64,000 bases of DNA from Streptomyces decoyicus (GCF_019880305.1 NZ_CP082301.1:2046001-2110000), one strand, 5' to 3'; shown: positions 24,121 to 33,963, counted from the stretch's first letter. Notes: generated from the letters alone by a model not told the origin. Program-made: numbers and translations.

Positions 24121-26207
24121 CGTTCCTGCCCCCGTTCTGCCGACAACGCGGCCGGTGGGACCCCGTCATCCTCAATGATCTCTCCTGTGGCGGTGTTCAC
24201 CGCGGGGGCGGACGGTGCCGCCCCGGCCAGGGCCGCGGCGACCGTCTCCGCGGTCTTGCGGCCGACGCCCGGGACCTCGCAGATTTCGTCGACCGTCGCG
24301 GCCCGCAGCTTCTTCAACGAGCCGAAGTGCTTGAGCAGTGCCTGGCGGCGGGTGGCGCCCAGCCCGGCGACGGCGTCGAGCGGCGAGGACTTCAGCCGCT
24401 TGGTGCGCTTGCTGCGCTGGTAGGCGATGGCGAAGCGGTGCGCCTCGTCGCGGACGCGCTGGAGGAGGTAGAGGCCCTCGCTGCTGCGCGGCAGCACGAC
24501 CGGGTCGTCCTCCTCCGGGAGCCAGACCTCTTCGAGGCGCTTGGCCAGGCCGCAGACGGCGACATCGTCGATACCGAGCTCGTCCAGGGCCCGGCGGGCG
24601 GCCGCGACCTGCGGTGCGCCGCCGTCGACGACCACGAGCTGGGGCGGGTAGGCGAAGCGCTTGGGGCGGCCGTCCTCGTCGGTCGGGCGGCCGGCCATCG
24701 GGTCCGGCTCCAGGTCGTCCGTGCCCGCGGGGACGGTGGCGGCCGTGGTGCCGTTGTCGTCCACGCGGGCGTCGTCGGCCGGCTCCTCCGTCCACTCGCC
24801 GGACTTCTGCTTCTCCTGGAGATAGCGCTTGAAGCGGCGGCCGATGACCTCGTGCATGGACCGGACATCGTCCTGGCCCTGGAAGCTCTTGATCTGGAAG
24901 CGGCGGTATTCGCTCTTCCGGGCGAGACCGTCCTCGAACACCACCATCGAGGCGACGACGTCATCGCCCTGGAGGTGGGAGATGTCGAAGCACTCGATGC
25001 GCAACGGCACCGCGTCCAGGCCGAGGGCCCCGGCGATCTCCTCCAGGGCGCGGGAGCGGGTGGTCAGGTCGGAGGCGCGCTTGGTCTTGTGCAGGCCCAG
25101 CGCCTGCTGGGCGTTGCGGCCGACCGTGGCCATCAGGTCCTTCTTGTCGCCGCGCTGCGGGATGCGCAGCGAGACCTGGGAGCCGCGGCGCTGGGAGAGC
25201 CACTGGGCGATCGGCTCGACGGGCTCGGGCAGCGCCGGGACCAGGACCTCCTTGGGGACGGCGTCGCCCCGCTCCTCGCCGTACAGCTGCTGGAGGGCGT
25301 GCTCGACGAGACCGCTGGTCGTGACCGCCTCGACCTTGTCCGTCACCCAGCCGCGCTGGCCGCGCACCCGGCCGCCGCGGACGTGGAAGATCTGGACGGC
25401 GGCTTCGAGTTCGTCCTCGGCGACCGCGATCAGATCGGCGTCGGTGGCGTCGGCCAGCACCACCGCGCTCTTCTCCATGGCCCGCTTGAGCGCCCCTATG
25501 TCGTCCCGCAGCCGGGCGGCGCGTTCGTACTCCATCTCCTCGGCGGCCTCCTGCATCCCGCGCTCCAGACGGCGGATGTAGGCGCCGGTGCGGCCGGCCA
25601 TGAAGTCGCAGAATTCCTCGGCGAGTTCGTGGTGCTCCTCGGGGGAGATCCGCCCGACACAGGGCGCCGAGCACTTGCCGATGTAGCCGAGCAGACAGGG
25701 GCGGCCGATCTGGGCGGAGCGCTTGAAGACACCGGCGGAGCACGTCCGTACCGGGAAGACGCGCAGCATCAGGTCGACGGTCTCGCGGATGGCCCAGGCG
25801 TGGCCGTACGGACCGAAGTAGCGCACGCCCTTCTTCTTGGCGCCGCGCATGACCTGGACGCGGGGGAACTCCTCGTTGAGGGTCACCGCGAGGTACGGAT
25901 AGCTCTTGTCGTCGCGGTACTTGACGTTGAAGCGCGGGTCGAACTCCTTGATCCAGCTGTATTCGAGCTGGAGCGCCTCGACCTCGGTGGAGACGACGGT
26001 CCACTCCACGGAGGCGGCGGTGGTGACCATCGTGCGCGTCCGCGGATGGAGGCCGGCCAGGTCCTGGAAGTAGTTGGCCAGGCGCTGGCGCAGGCTCTTG
26101 GCCTTGCCGACGTAGATGACCCGGCCGTGTTCGTCGCGGAACTTATAGACCCCCGGCGAGTCGGGGATCTGTCCCGGCTTGGGTCGATAGCTGCTGGGGT
26201 CTGCCAT
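24117..26207 (-). CDS. uvrC: Excinuclease ABC subunit UvrC
   Basis: UvrC makes both incisions around DNA lesions in nucleotide-excision repair. The 696-residue protein has the N-terminal GIY-YIG nuclease (SPGVYKF...[10 protein letters not shown]), a cysteine cluster (RTCSAG...[13 protein letters not shown]), a UVR motif near residue 215, the RNase-H-like endonuclease domain ([13 protein letters not shown] and VVDGGAPQV) and two C-terminal helix-hairpin-helix motifs. ATG 26207 is chosen because the -10 box TAGGGT lies 7 nt upstream. It is the first gene of a four-gene coupled operon ending in whiA. The promoter fits the LexA-independent DNA-damage motif. Confidence 0.97.
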   Translation of the reverse strand: MADPSSYRPKPGQIPDSPGVYKFRDEHGRVIYVGKAKSLRQRLANYFQDLAGLHPRTRTMVTTAASVEWTVVSTEVEALQLEYSWIKEFDPRFNVKYRDDKSYPYLAVTLNEEFPRVQVMRGAKKKGVRYFGPYGHAWAIRETVDLMLRVFPVRTCSAGVFKRSAQIGRPCLLGYIGKCSAPCVGRISPEEHHELAEEFCDFMAGRTGAYIRRLERGMQEAAEEMEYERAARLRDDIGALKRAMEKSAVVLADATDADLIAVAEDELEAAVQIFHVRGGRVRGQRGWVTDKVEAVTTSGLVEHALQQLYGEERGDAVPKEVLVPALPEPVEPIAQWLSQRRGSQVSLRIPQRGDKKDLMATVGRNAQQALGLHKTKRASDLTTRSRALEEIAGALGLDAVPLRIECFDISHLQGDDVVASMVVFEDGLARKSEYRRFQIKSFQGQDDVRSMHEVIGRRFKRYLQEKQKSGEWTEEPADDARVDDNGTTAATVPAGTDDLEPDPMAGRPTDEDGRPKRFAYPPQLVVVDGGAPQVAAARRALDELGIDDVAVCGLAKRLEEVWLPEEDDPVVLPRSSEGLYLLQRVRDEAHRFAIAYQRSKRTKRLKSSPLDAVAGLGATRRQALLKHFGSLKKLRAATVDEICEVPGVGRKTAETVAAALAGAAPSAPAVNTATGEIIEDDGVPPAALSAERGQER

Positions 26208-26861
26208 GCACACCACCCTACTGACCGCGACCGACAATCACCGTGCCCGGACCACCCCCGCCCCGCGGCCCGCGGCGCCGGTCCGCGGGGCCCGGCGGCC
26301 AGGACGCGGGAGACGGCGCCCGGGCCGGGGCGCCGGAAGCGGGGTGACGCTCCTCGTGGCCCGGCTCCCCCGGGACGGCCGGCACGCGCTGCGGTCCCCT
26401 GCCTACTGACGACTGCGGGCGGCTGTGGCCGGCTGTGCAACGAGGCGCGAGGCAGCAGACCGGCGCAGTCCCGTGGAAGAAATCCCGCAGCAGGAGAGCT
26501 TCCGGCCAGGCCCCGCCGGGACGGCACGTCAACGACGTGACAGGCCGTCAATGGGCGGCACGGACCACCGGGATGGGGCGCCCGCCGGCGCGCAGGCGGG
26601 GCGCAAATACCGTCAATTCCGATAGTCGATCTTGTGGGCGCCCGCCGGAATGACGCGGAAGTGAGTGCCGTGTGCGGCGCGGCTCGGCAACGCTGTCCGC
26701 GTGACTTCAGAACGCGTCCCCGCGCCGGCCGGGAGAGCGCGCGCCCGGTGCGCGGATCACCGGCTGCGGGCCGGGCACCGGTACCACCCTGGGGCCGGCC
26801 CCGCCGCGCCGGACCGACGTCCACCGCTCCCCTCCGGGCCGGTGACCTGCCGGGAGCTGCC
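26208..26861. other. Intergenic region between uvrC and the kynureninase-like gene
   Basis: Apart from the uvrC promoter at the left edge I see no gene in these 654 bp. A 13-mer GGGCGCCCGCCGG occurs twice, at 26576-26588 and 26636-26648, 60 bp apart. The A/T-richer stretch between the copies (around CGATAGTCGAT, 26620-26630) could hold the promoter of the downstream gene. Confidence 0.5.
26215..26237 (-). promoter_or_regulatory. DNA-damage (RecA-NDp/PafBC-type) promoter of uvrC
   Basis: On the minus strand TTGTCGGTC (26229-26237), then 8 nt, then TAGGGT (26215-26220), 7 nt before the uvrC ATG. This fits TTGTCRGTG-N8-TANNNT except for the last base of the left box (C for G). The message would be leaderless. 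Confidence 0.7.
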
Positions 26862-28148
26862 GTGACGGCCCCGGAGGGCGGGCAGGCCGCCCTGCGCAAG
26901 GCCGCCCGACGGGCGCGGCGGCTGGACGCACGGGACCCGCTGGCGCCGTTCCTCGGCCGTTTCGCCCCGGTACCGGACGGCCGGCTGTTCCTCGACAGCA
27001 GCTCGCTGGGCCGGCTGCCCGCCGCCACCCCGGAGCTGCTGGACCGGGTGGTGCGCGACGACTGGGGCGGCCGGCTCGCGCAGGGCCGTACGCAGTGGCG
27101 GGCCCTGCCGCAGCGGATCGGCGACCGGATGGCGGGGACCGTGCTCGGCGCCCGGCCGGGCGAGGTGGTGGCCGCCGACTGCACCAGCGTCAACCTCTAC
27201 AAGCTCACGGTCGCCGCACTGGACGCACGCCGCGGGCGACGGACGGTGCTGGTGGACGACGACAACTCCCCCACCGACCGCTATGTCGTGGCCGGGGTCG
27301 CCGCCGAGCACGAGCGGGCGCTGCGCACCGTGCACACCCACCCGGAGACCGGGCTCGACATGGAGACGCTGCGGGCGGCGGTGGACGAGGACGTCGCGGT
27401 GGTCGTGCTGTCGCTGGTCTCGCACCGCTCCGGGGCGCTGCTCGACATGGCCGAGGTGCACGAGATCGCGCACGCCCAAGGGGCGCTGGTGCTGTGGGAC
27501 CTCAGCCATGCGGTGGGCGCGGTGGACCTCCAACTGGCCGCCACCGGGGCCGATATGGCGGTCGCCGCGACGTACAAGCATCTGATGGCGGGGCCCGGCT
27601 GCCCGGCGCTGCTGTACGTACGGCGGGATCTTCAGCCGTATGCCGTGCAGCCGGTGCACGGCTGGTACGGGCATCGCGAACAGCTCACCGGGTCCTCGCG
27701 GTACGACCCCGATCCGACCGTCCGGCGCTTCTTGACCGGCATCCCGCCCGCGCTGTCGCTGGCCGCCGCGGAGCCCGCGCTGGATCTGCTGGCCGAGGCG
27801 GGGATGGCCGCGGTACGGGCCAAGAGCCGGGCGCTGACCGGGTTCCTGACGGAGCTGGCCGGGGCCGTGCTGGAGCCGTACGGGCTGCGTCCCGCCGGGC
27901 CCGCCGACCCGGAGCGGCGTGGCGCCCACGTCACCTACCGGCATCCGCGGGCCGGGGAGCTGGTGGCGGCGCTCGCCGGGGCGGGCCTGTTCGTGGACCA
28001 CCTTCCCCCGGACCGGGTGCGCCTCTCCCCCGGGCCGCTGTCGACCCGCTTTGCGGATGTCCTGGAGGCGGTGTGCCGGTTCCGGGAGGTGCTGAGCGCC
28101 TCCGACGCGGCGGGTGGGGCCGCCGGCCCCGGCGGGCGGGGGGTGTGA
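26862..28148 (+). CDS. Kynureninase-like class V aminotransferase family enzyme (PLP)
   Basis: A 428-residue PLP-dependent enzyme closest to kynureninase, which cleaves kynurenine to anthranilate and alanine. LWDLSHAVGAVDLQLAATG holds the cofactor aspartate, and ATYKHLMAGPGCPALLYVR carries the Schiff-base lysine in the kynureninase context (YK then GGPG-like). N-terminal RLFLDSSSLGRLP and WRALPQRIGDRM also fit. The start is GTG 26862 with GGGAG upstream. No other tryptophan-catabolism gene is visible, so the substrate should be treated as open; cysteine desulfurase activity is a less likely alternative. Confidence 0.8.
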   Translation: MTAPEGGQAALRKAARRARRLDARDPLAPFLGRFAPVPDGRLFLDSSSLGRLPAATPELLDRVVRDDWGGRLAQGRTQWRALPQRIGDRMAGTVLGARPGEVVAADCTSVNLYKLTVAALDARRGRRTVLVDDDNSPTDRYVVAGVAAEHERALRTVHTHPETGLDMETLRAAVDEDVAVVVLSLVSHRSGALLDMAEVHEIAHAQGALVLWDLSHAVGAVDLQLAATGADMAVAATYKHLMAGPGCPALLYVRRDLQPYAVQPVHGWYGHREQLTGSSRYDPDPTVRRFLTGIPPALSLAAAEPALDLLAEAGMAAVRAKSRALTGFLTELAGAVLEPYGLRPAGPADPERRGAHVTYRHPRAGELVAALAGAGLFVDHLPPDRVRLSPGPLSTRFADVLEAVCRFREVLSASDAAGGAAGPGGRGV

Positions 28149-28212
28149 GCCGTCGGGGCCGGGGCACCGGGGCGTCGCGCCTCCCCGACGACTCCCCCCA
28201 CCCCCGAACCCA

Positions 28213-28259
28213 CCCCCGCCCCCTCCCCCCGAAGGGGGAGGAGGGGGAGGGGGCGGGGG
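28213..28259. terminator. G/C-run terminator hairpin with G-quadruplex potential
   Basis: A perfect 17-bp stem (arms 28213-28229 and 28243-28259) made of runs of five C or five G lies between convergent genes. The right arm has four or more G5 runs and could also form a G-quadruplex on the plus strand. Confidence 0.8.
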
Positions 28260-28307
28260 ACGGCCTGCCCGCCGCACGGACGGCATCCGACGGGCAGGCG
28301 GACCGGG

Positions 28308-29180
28308 TCAGCCGCCGTGCCGCCTGCGCAGCGCCGCCGAGACGGACAGCCCCAGGGCGAGCAGGGCGGCGGCGCCCGCGAGCGTCGTGGCAGCGGTCAC
28401 CGGCAGGCTGTCGTCCGCGAGGGCGCCCGCCGCGACGGGGCGCCGGGCAGGGGGTCCCCCGGCGTCGGCCGCCGCCTTCCCGTAGCCGCCGGCCTCGCCC
28501 CGCTTGTCGTACGCGGAGCCGGGGAGCTTGTCCCCGTAGGCCTGCGCCACCCGCTTCCGGTAGGCGGCGACGGTGGTGCCGTGCGCACCGACGGCCTTGC
28601 GGGCGTCGGCGTCCAGCGGTTCGATCCGGTCACCGTGCTGCACATACCAGGCGTCGGTCTGCGGCTCCTGGAAGACCGTGCCGCCCTTCGCCCGTGCGGC
28701 CCCGGCCGCGGTATAGCGGGTCTCGTCGTCGCCGCCGGCGATGTTGACGACCTTCCAGGTGTCACCCCGCCGCGCGGTCCACACCGAGGCCGTGCGGCCG
28801 TCACCGGCGACGGCTTTGCTGGCGAGGAACTCAGGGCGGGCGACGGGCGCCCCGTCCCGGCCGCGGACGAAGTCCGGTGACAGGACGTAGACGGGGACCG
28901 TGCCGCCCTCGATGTGCACCACGGCCTGCGCGGTGCCGGGTGCCACGGCGCGTGCGCCGCTGCGCTTCCGGTCGGCCGCGAAGAAGCGGGCGAGGGTGTC
29001 GAGGGTCGTGGGGCTGGTGGCCGCCGCGTGCGCGGCCGTGACGCTCGCCCGGCCCGGGGTCAGGGGCGTGGGCACCGGTGCGGCCGTTGCGGAGTGCGGG
29101 GCGAGGCCGAGGAGAGCGGTGGCGAACGTGCCGGTGGCGACGGCGCGGAGGGCGGTGCGGACGGCGGTGCGCTTCGTCAT
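28308..29180 (-). CDS. Secreted, C-terminally membrane-anchored protein of unknown function
   Basis: A 290-residue exported protein. It has an N-terminal signal peptide (basic MTKRTAVRTALR, hydrophobic core, cleavage near ATAAP). An extracellular region of about 210 residues with no family I recognise contains VYVLSPDFVRG and VWTARRGDTWKVV. The C-terminus has LPVTA, a hydrophobic segment and RRRHGG. That end looks like a cell-wall sorting signal with LPVTA in place of the streptomycete LAXTG, or it is a simple membrane anchor. It starts 4 bp after the stop of the cysteine protease gene, so the two are almost certainly one operon and may act together outside the cell. Confidence 0.75.
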   Translation of the reverse strand: MTKRTAVRTALRAVATGTFATALLGLAPHSATAAPVPTPLTPGRASVTAAHAAATSPTTLDTLARFFAADRKRSGARAVAPGTAQAVVHIEGGTVPVYVLSPDFVRGRDGAPVARPEFLASKAVAGDGRTASVWTARRGDTWKVVNIAGGDDETRYTAAGAARAKGGTVFQEPQTDAWYVQHGDRIEPLDADARKAVGAHGTTVAAYRKRVAQAYGDKLPGSAYDKRGEAGGYGKAAADAGGPPARRPVAAGALADDSLPVTAATTLAGAAALLALGLSVSAALRRRHGG

Positions 29181-29184
29181 GTCC

Positions 29185-29832
29185 TCAGGCTCCTATCCGG
29201 TACAGGGAGTGTGTCCAGGCGAAGGAGCTGCCGTTCACGTAGTAGTCGAAATCGCCCCAGTTGTAGCGATTGTTGGTCGCCCATGGATCACCCCAGTAAA
29301 CCCAATGGCGATCCGTGTCATATCCGTAAATCACATGCATGTGGCCACCGCCGGAGGACCACTGGATGCGGGTCTCGATGGGCCGGTTGGCGTCGATCTC
29401 GCTCCGCACGGTGTCGTAGCGGAGCCAACCGCTCACGTAGGAACCGGAGTTGAGGCCCATCCAGGCGAACGCGTTCTGCACATTGCCGAGGGTGGCCTGG
29501 TCGTTGGGGCAGGCCGTGCCCTGCTGGCGCTGGAAGGCGGCGTTGCAGAACTGGTTCTGGCTGTAGTTCCTGCCGTACCAGGCCGCGATGGTGTTGCCGG
29601 ATCCTGCCCAGCACCAGTTGGTCTGCTCCTGGGCCTGCATGGAGACGCCGAGGCGGTTGGCGGTGCGCGGGGCGGCGGCCTGCTCCGCGGTGGTGGCAGC
29701 GTGCGCCGGGGGCGCGAGGGGCGCTGCCGAGGCGGCGGTCGTCCCGGTGAGCAGGGTGAGTGCGGCGGCGGTGAGCGCGGCGGCCGACAGCCGTCTGCGG
29801 CGGGAACGGCGTGCGTGGGGTGCACGAGTCAT
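29185..29832 (-). CDS. Secreted papain-like cysteine protease, AvrRpt2/C70-type
   Basis: A 215-residue secreted enzyme. A long signal peptide (RRSRRRRLSAAALTAAALTLL, cut here to its basic and hydrophobic parts) precedes a domain with the papain-like triad: cysteine in QEQTNWCWAG, histidine in GGGHMHVIYGYD, and aspartate in YWGDPW. This matches the peptidase C70 (AvrRpt2) and related C39-like family. ATG 29832 has GGGAGGAA 7 nt upstream. The twin-arginine-like basic start could mean Sec or Tat export. It is followed by a gene for an anchored surface protein. Confidence 0.85.
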   Translation of the reverse strand: MTRAPHARRSRRRRLSAAALTAAALTLLTGTTAASAAPLAPPAHAATTAEQAAAPRTANRLGVSMQAQEQTNWCWAGSGNTIAAWYGRNYSQNQFCNAAFQRQQGTACPNDQATLGNVQNAFAWMGLNSGSYVSGWLRYDTVRSEIDANRPIETRIQWSSGGGHMHVIYGYDTDRHWVYWGDPWATNNRYNWGDFDYYVNGSSFAWTHSLYRIGA

Positions 29833-30038
29833 GGCGTTCCTCCCGAACTGAGGGGGGTGAGGGGGAGAGGAGCGCATCCGGATGCTGCTGAGGAGCATCA
29901 AGTGTTGTCGCAGGAAGGTCAACACGCTTCAATGCGGGATGACATGGGGGTGTGGACGGACAGGCCCCGATGTGAACGGCCGGTGCCCGGCGTACTGCGG
30001 TGAACAGGCAGGCAGAGCGTGCAGCGTGCGATCCGGTT

Positions 30039-30050
30039 GTGAACGTTCAC
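30039..30050. promoter_or_regulatory. Perfect palindrome upstream of the HTH gene
   Basis: GTGAACGTTCAC is a perfect 12-bp palindrome 23 bp before the ATG of the downstream HTH protein. It could be an autoregulatory operator in the divergent region shared with the protease gene. Confidence 0.35.
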
Positions 30051-30073
30051 CCGCGCGCCGGAGGAATGAAGCA

Positions 30074-31009
30074 ATGGCACAAAACACCCCCCAGTCGCCG
30101 GACTTGGCCCAGCTGCTGCGGACCGGTCCCTTCCATCTCGCACTGCGCTCCGCGCTCACCGAACGGGGCCTCGCCCTCACCCGCGTCCAGCACAAGCTCG
30201 CCCAGCGTGGCATCACCATCGGGGTGACCAGCCTGAGCTACTGGCAGCAGGGCGCCCGGCGGCCGCAGCGCCCCGAGTCGCTGCGGGCGGTGCGCGCCCT
30301 GGAAGAGGTCCTCGAACTGCCCGCGTACTCACTGCACCGGCTGCTGGTGCCGGAGGGCCGCACCCCCGAGGCCGAGCGGCCGGCCGCCCGCTCGTACCGC
30401 TCGCTGATGGCGCCCGCCACCGCGCTGCGGCAGCTGTTCGCCGAGCTGGAGGCCCCCGCGGACGGCGGGCTGCACACCGTGGGCCATCACGAGCGGGTCC
30501 GCATCGGGCCCGAGCGCCGGCTCCTCGCCCGCGAATCGCTCCAGGTGGTCCGGGCGCACCGGGACGGTGTGGACCGCTATGTCGCCATCCACCGCGGCGA
30601 CCCGGGCTGCGATCCGTCCCGGGTGCGGGTGCGGGCCGCGGAGAACTGCCGGCTGGGCCGGGTGCGCGGGCACGCCGAGGCCGGGATGGTGGTCGCCGAG
30701 CTGCTCTTCGACGCCCGGCTGCGGGCCGGCGACACCCATGTCTTCGGCTACGCCTTCGAGGACGGCAGCGGCGGTCCGAGCACGGAGTACCTGCGCGGCT
30801 TCAGCTTCGCCGGCGGCCAGTACGTCCTCCAGGTGCGCTTCGACGAGGCGGCGCTGCCGGTGCGCTGCTGCCGTTTCGCCCAGACCTCGGCGGGCGCCCC
30901 GCGCAGCGGCCGGCAGGAGCTCACCCTCAGCGGGCGGCACCACGCCGTGCACCTCGTCGAGCAGGGCGTACGGCCCGGGATCCTGGGCATCGCCTGGGAC
31001 TGGGGGTGA
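30074..31009 (+). CDS. Helix-turn-helix (XRE-like) DNA-binding protein
   Basis: A 311-residue protein with an N-terminal helix-turn-helix like region (about residues 15-75: LRSALTERGLALTRVQHKLAQRG, shown here in part, then TSLSYWQQGARRPQRPESLRAV), as in a family of streptomycete regulators. The larger C-terminal part (residues 105-311) is rich in beta strands and has no recognised domain; two adjacent cysteines (PVRCCRF) are notable. ATG 30074 has GGAGGA about 9 nt upstream. It is divergent from the secreted protease operon and may regulate it; that is inference from position only. Confidence 0.75.
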   Translation: MAQNTPQSPDLAQLLRTGPFHLALRSALTERGLALTRVQHKLAQRGITIGVTSLSYWQQGARRPQRPESLRAVRALEEVLELPAYSLHRLLVPEGRTPEAERPAARSYRSLMAPATALRQLFAELEAPADGGLHTVGHHERVRIGPERRLLARESLQVVRAHRDGVDRYVAIHRGDPGCDPSRVRVRAAENCRLGRVRGHAEAGMVVAELLFDARLRAGDTHVFGYAFEDGSGGPSTEYLRGFSFAGGQYVLQVRFDEAALPVRCCRFAQTSAGAPRSGRQELTLSGRHHAVHLVEQGVRPGILGIAWDWG

Positions 31010-31038
31010 GGCCCGGCAGCGCCTGCCGGTCCGGCGTC

Positions 31039-31452
31039 TCAGCCAGCGATCAGCTTGCCGCCCTCGGCCTTGACCGGGACCTCGGGCAGCGGCTCGGTCG
31101 CCGGCCCCTGGAGGACCTTGCCGGTGGTGACGTCGAAGCGGCTGCCGTGGCAGGGGCAGTTGCCCTCTTCCTTCTCGACCTCGGCCAGGATGCAGCCGGC
31201 GTGGGTGCACTTGGCGCTGAAGCATTTGAAGGTGCCCTTGGCGGGCTGCGACACCACGAGCCGGTCCTCGCGGTAGAGCTTGGCGCCGCCGACCGGTACC
31301 TCGGCGGCGGCCCCGAGTTCGACCGGCTCGGAGGGCACCGCCGAGGCGTTCGCGCCCGAGTCCCCCGGCGAGCAGGCCGCCAGACCGAAGCCGGCGGCGC
31401 CGGCGAGCGCGGCCCCCCGCAGCACGGTGCGGCGGGCGGGGGACTGGCTCAT
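31039..31452 (-). CDS. Rieske [2Fe-2S] lipoprotein
   Basis: A 137-residue exported Rieske protein. The N-terminus has a twin-arginine signal (ARRTVLRGAALAG) ending in a lipobox (GLAAC), so it is likely Tat-exported and lipidated. The cluster ligands are CTHAGC and CPCHGSRF. The size and lack of a longer domain fit small Rieske ferredoxins of unknown partner, not the cytochrome bc1 Rieske subunit. It is 22 bp downstream of the sugar transporter gene on the same strand, but function links are not obvious. Confidence 0.92.
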   Translation of the reverse strand: MSQSPARRTVLRGAALAGAAGFGLAACSPGDSGANASAVPSEPVELGAAAEVPVGGAKLYREDRLVVSQPAKGTFKCFSAKCTHAGCILAEVEKEEGNCPCHGSRFDVTTGKVLQGPATEPLPEVPVKAEGGKLIAG

Positions 31453-31474
31453 GGCTGCTCCGGAGGTGACGGCG

Positions 31475-32887
31475 TCAGTGGCTGGCGGATCCCGACGATA
31501 CCGGCACAGATCCTTCCGCTTCCGGCCGGGCCGGACGCCCCCGCAGCAGGTCCTGCTCGATCTCCTCCAGGCTCCGGCCCTTGGTCTCCGGCAGCAGCCG
31601 CTGCACGAAGAGGAACGCCAGCAGGGTCGTACCGGCGAAGAACAGGAAGTTGATGCCGGCGCCCCAGGCGTGCAGCAGCGACGGGAAGACCAGCGCGACG
31701 ATCATGTTGAACAGCCAGTTGAAGAGCACACACAGGCTGACCGCGGCCGCCCTGATCCGCATCGGGAACAGCTCGGGCAGCATCACCCACTGCACCGGCC
31801 CCCAGGAGATCGCGAAGGACGCGATGTAGAGCGCGATCCCCAGGAGGGTGAGCACGGACAGCAGCGCGCCGTAGCCGAGCCCGGAGAGGTTGGTGACGGC
31901 CAGCAGCACCATCGCCGCGCACATGCCCAGCGCACCGAACAGCAGCAGCGGCTTGCGTCCCTTGCGGTCGATGAGCCGCATCGCCGGAAGCGTCATCAGC
32001 ATGTTGAGCAGGCCGATCCCGACGTTCGCGAGGATCGCGCCGCCCGAGCCGAAGCCGATGTCGGTGAGCAGGGTCGGCGCGTAGTAGATGATCGTGTTGA
32101 TGCCGACGAAGTTCTGGAAGAGGACCAGCAGCATCCCCGCGACGAACACCGGACGCAGCCGCGGCGACAGCAGTCGGCGCAGGGTCAGCGGCTCGCTCCG
32201 CTCCCGCTCGGTGCGCTCGGCCCGCTCGATCTCCGCCAGCTCCTTCCCCGCCGCCCCGGCGTCGCCACGCAGCCGGGTCAGCACCGTACGGGCCTCGTCG
32301 GTGCGGCCCTTGCCCACCAGCCAGCGCGGGCTCTCCGGCTGGGTGATGATGCCCAGCGCCAGGATGGCGGCCGGGACCACGCCGAGGCCGATCATCCAGC
32401 GCCAGGCCTCGGCGTCGGCCAGCAGATAGTCGGTGACGTACGCGACGAAGATGCCGACCGTGACCAGCAGTTGCATCAGGGATGTCAGCCCGCCGCGCAG
32501 CTGCTTGGGGGCGAGTTCGGTGAGGTAGAGCGGGACGACGACGGAGGCGATGCCGACGCCGATGCCGATCACGAACCGGAAGAGGATCAGCGAGGCGGGG
32601 TCGAAGGCGAAGGAGGCACCCAGCGTGCCGAGGATGAAGACCCCGGACGCCGCGAGAATCAGCCGGCGTCGCCCCCAGGAGTCGCTCAGCCGCCCCGAGA
32701 GACCCGCGCCGAGCATGGCGCCCACCAGGAGGCCCGAGACGACCAGGCCCTCCAGGAGCGGGGTGAGGGCGATGTCGTTCTTGATGAAGAGCATGGCGCC
32801 GGAGATGACCCCGGTGTCATAGCCCCACAGGATGCCGCCCAGGGCCCCGAAGACCCAGATCAGCGCGTTCTTGATGCGTGCGGGCAC
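31475..32887 (-). CDS. MFS sugar porter family transporter
   Basis: A 470-residue permease with twelve predicted membrane segments, of the sugar porter family (proton-coupled sugar or polyol uptake). Family signatures are GYDTGVISGAM in helix 1, GRLSDSWGRRR, QPESPRWLVGKGR in the central loop, NTIIYYAPTLL in helix 7 and LPETKGRSLEEIE at the C-terminus. The start is GTG 32887, 5 bp after the dehydrogenase stop, with GGGCTGAG near it as a weak site. It forms an operon with the dehydrogenase and is likely controlled by the divergent LacI-type regulator. Confidence 0.93.
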   Translation of the reverse strand: MPARIKNALIWVFGALGGILWGYDTGVISGAMLFIKNDIALTPLLEGLVVSGLLVGAMLGAGLSGRLSDSWGRRRLILAASGVFILGTLGASFAFDPASLILFRFVIGIGVGIASVVVPLYLTELAPKQLRGGLTSLMQLLVTVGIFVAYVTDYLLADAEAWRWMIGLGVVPAAILALGIITQPESPRWLVGKGRTDEARTVLTRLRGDAGAAGKELAEIERAERTERERSEPLTLRRLLSPRLRPVFVAGMLLVLFQNFVGINTIIYYAPTLLTDIGFGSGGAILANVGIGLLNMLMTLPAMRLIDRKGRKPLLLFGALGMCAAMVLLAVTNLSGLGYGALLSVLTLLGIALYIASFAISWGPVQWVMLPELFPMRIRAAAVSLCVLFNWLFNMIVALVFPSLLHAWGAGINFLFFAGTTLLAFLFVQRLLPETKGRSLEEIEQDLLRGRPARPEAEGSVPVSSGSASH

Positions 32888-32892
32888 GGCGC

Positions 32893-33909
32893 TCAGCCCT
32901 TCTGCGGGGCGATATGGATCTTGCGGCCGGTGCCCGCCCGGAACCGGGCGACCGCCTCGTCGAACTCGTCCAGACCATAGACGTCGCTGACCAGCGAGTC
33001 GACGGGGGCTCCGCCGAGGCCGCCGGCCAGCACGTCGATGGCGGGCTGGAAGCTGTGGTGCACCGCCATCGAGCCGATGATGTCGATCTCGTGGTGGTAG
33101 ACGCGGTACGGCGAGAAGGACGCGGCGCGCGCCGGGTCGGCGACGCCGAACTGGAGGAACGTCCCGCCGCGGCGCACCCGGCCCAGCCCGTCCTCGATGG
33201 CCGCCACGGCACCGGTCGCATCGACCACGACCTCGAAGCCGGGCGTACGGCCGAGCTTGTCGGCGCTGGTCACGGCCGCGTCGACGCCGAAGGACCCGGC
33301 GAACGCCAGCCGGTCCTCGTTGAGGTCGACGACGGACACCGAGGCCGCGCCCGCGGTCCGTACGAGGGCGGCCATCAGCAGGCCCATGGTGCCGGCGCCG
33401 TAGATCAGATAGTGCTCGCCGGGCCGGCGCGGCAGCCGGTTGAGCCCGTGCACCGCACAGGACAGCGGCTCGACGAGTCCCGCCGCGGCCTCCGAGAGGC
33501 TGTCGGGCAGGACGTAACAGCATCGTGCGGGGACGGCGACCAGCTCGGCGAAGCCGCCGGCGCGGGTGACGCCGATCGCGGTGTAGTCCTCGCAGAGATT
33601 GCCGCGGCCGATCCGGCAGCAGTGGCAGGCGCCGCACGGCATGTTGGGGTCGACGGCGACCCGCTCCCCGACCGCCCGGCCGGTCACCGCCGCGCCCACC
33701 GCCACGATCTCGCCGGTCAGCTCGTGCCCGGGGACCAGCGGATAGGCCGCGGCGGGCAGCTCGCCGCCGAGGAGGTGCATATCGGTGCCGCACAGCCCGC
33801 AGGACGTGACGCGCACGACCACCTCATCGGGCTCCGGGACGGGGTCGGGCAGTTCGGTGACAGCGGTGCTGCCCGCCTTGCCCGGTGCGGTGACCACGAG
33901 AGCGCGCAT
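32893..33909 (-). CDS. Zinc-dependent medium-chain dehydrogenase (polyol/sugar type)
   Basis: A 338-residue NAD(P)-dependent dehydrogenase. It has the catalytic zinc cysteine in SCGLCGTDMH, GHELTGEIVAVG, a structural zinc site CGACHCCRIGRGNLC and the nucleotide fold YGAGTMGLLMAAL. It resembles sorbitol, arabitol and threonine dehydrogenases; with a sugar porter, a LacI regulator and a PfkB kinase beside it, a polyol substrate is likely. ATG 33909 has GAGGAGG upstream. Its probable promoter overlaps the LacI-type operator. The exact substrate cannot be read from sequence. Confidence 0.9.
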   Translation of the reverse strand: MRALVVTAPGKAGSTAVTELPDPVPEPDEVVVRVTSCGLCGTDMHLLGGELPAAAYPLVPGHELTGEIVAVGAAVTGRAVGERVAVDPNMPCGACHCCRIGRGNLCEDYTAIGVTRAGGFAELVAVPARCCYVLPDSLSEAAAGLVEPLSCAVHGLNRLPRRPGEHYLIYGAGTMGLLMAALVRTAGAASVSVVDLNEDRLAFAGSFGVDAAVTSADKLGRTPGFEVVVDATGAVAAIEDGLGRVRRGGTFLQFGVADPARAASFSPYRVYHHEIDIIGSMAVHHSFQPAIDVLAGGLGGAPVDSLVSDVYGLDEFDEAVARFRAGTGRKIHIAPQKG

Positions 33910-33963
33910 CGGCGCCTCCTCACGACGTCGTGCGGGATTGCGATGCCGGGAAGGTAGCGTGGG

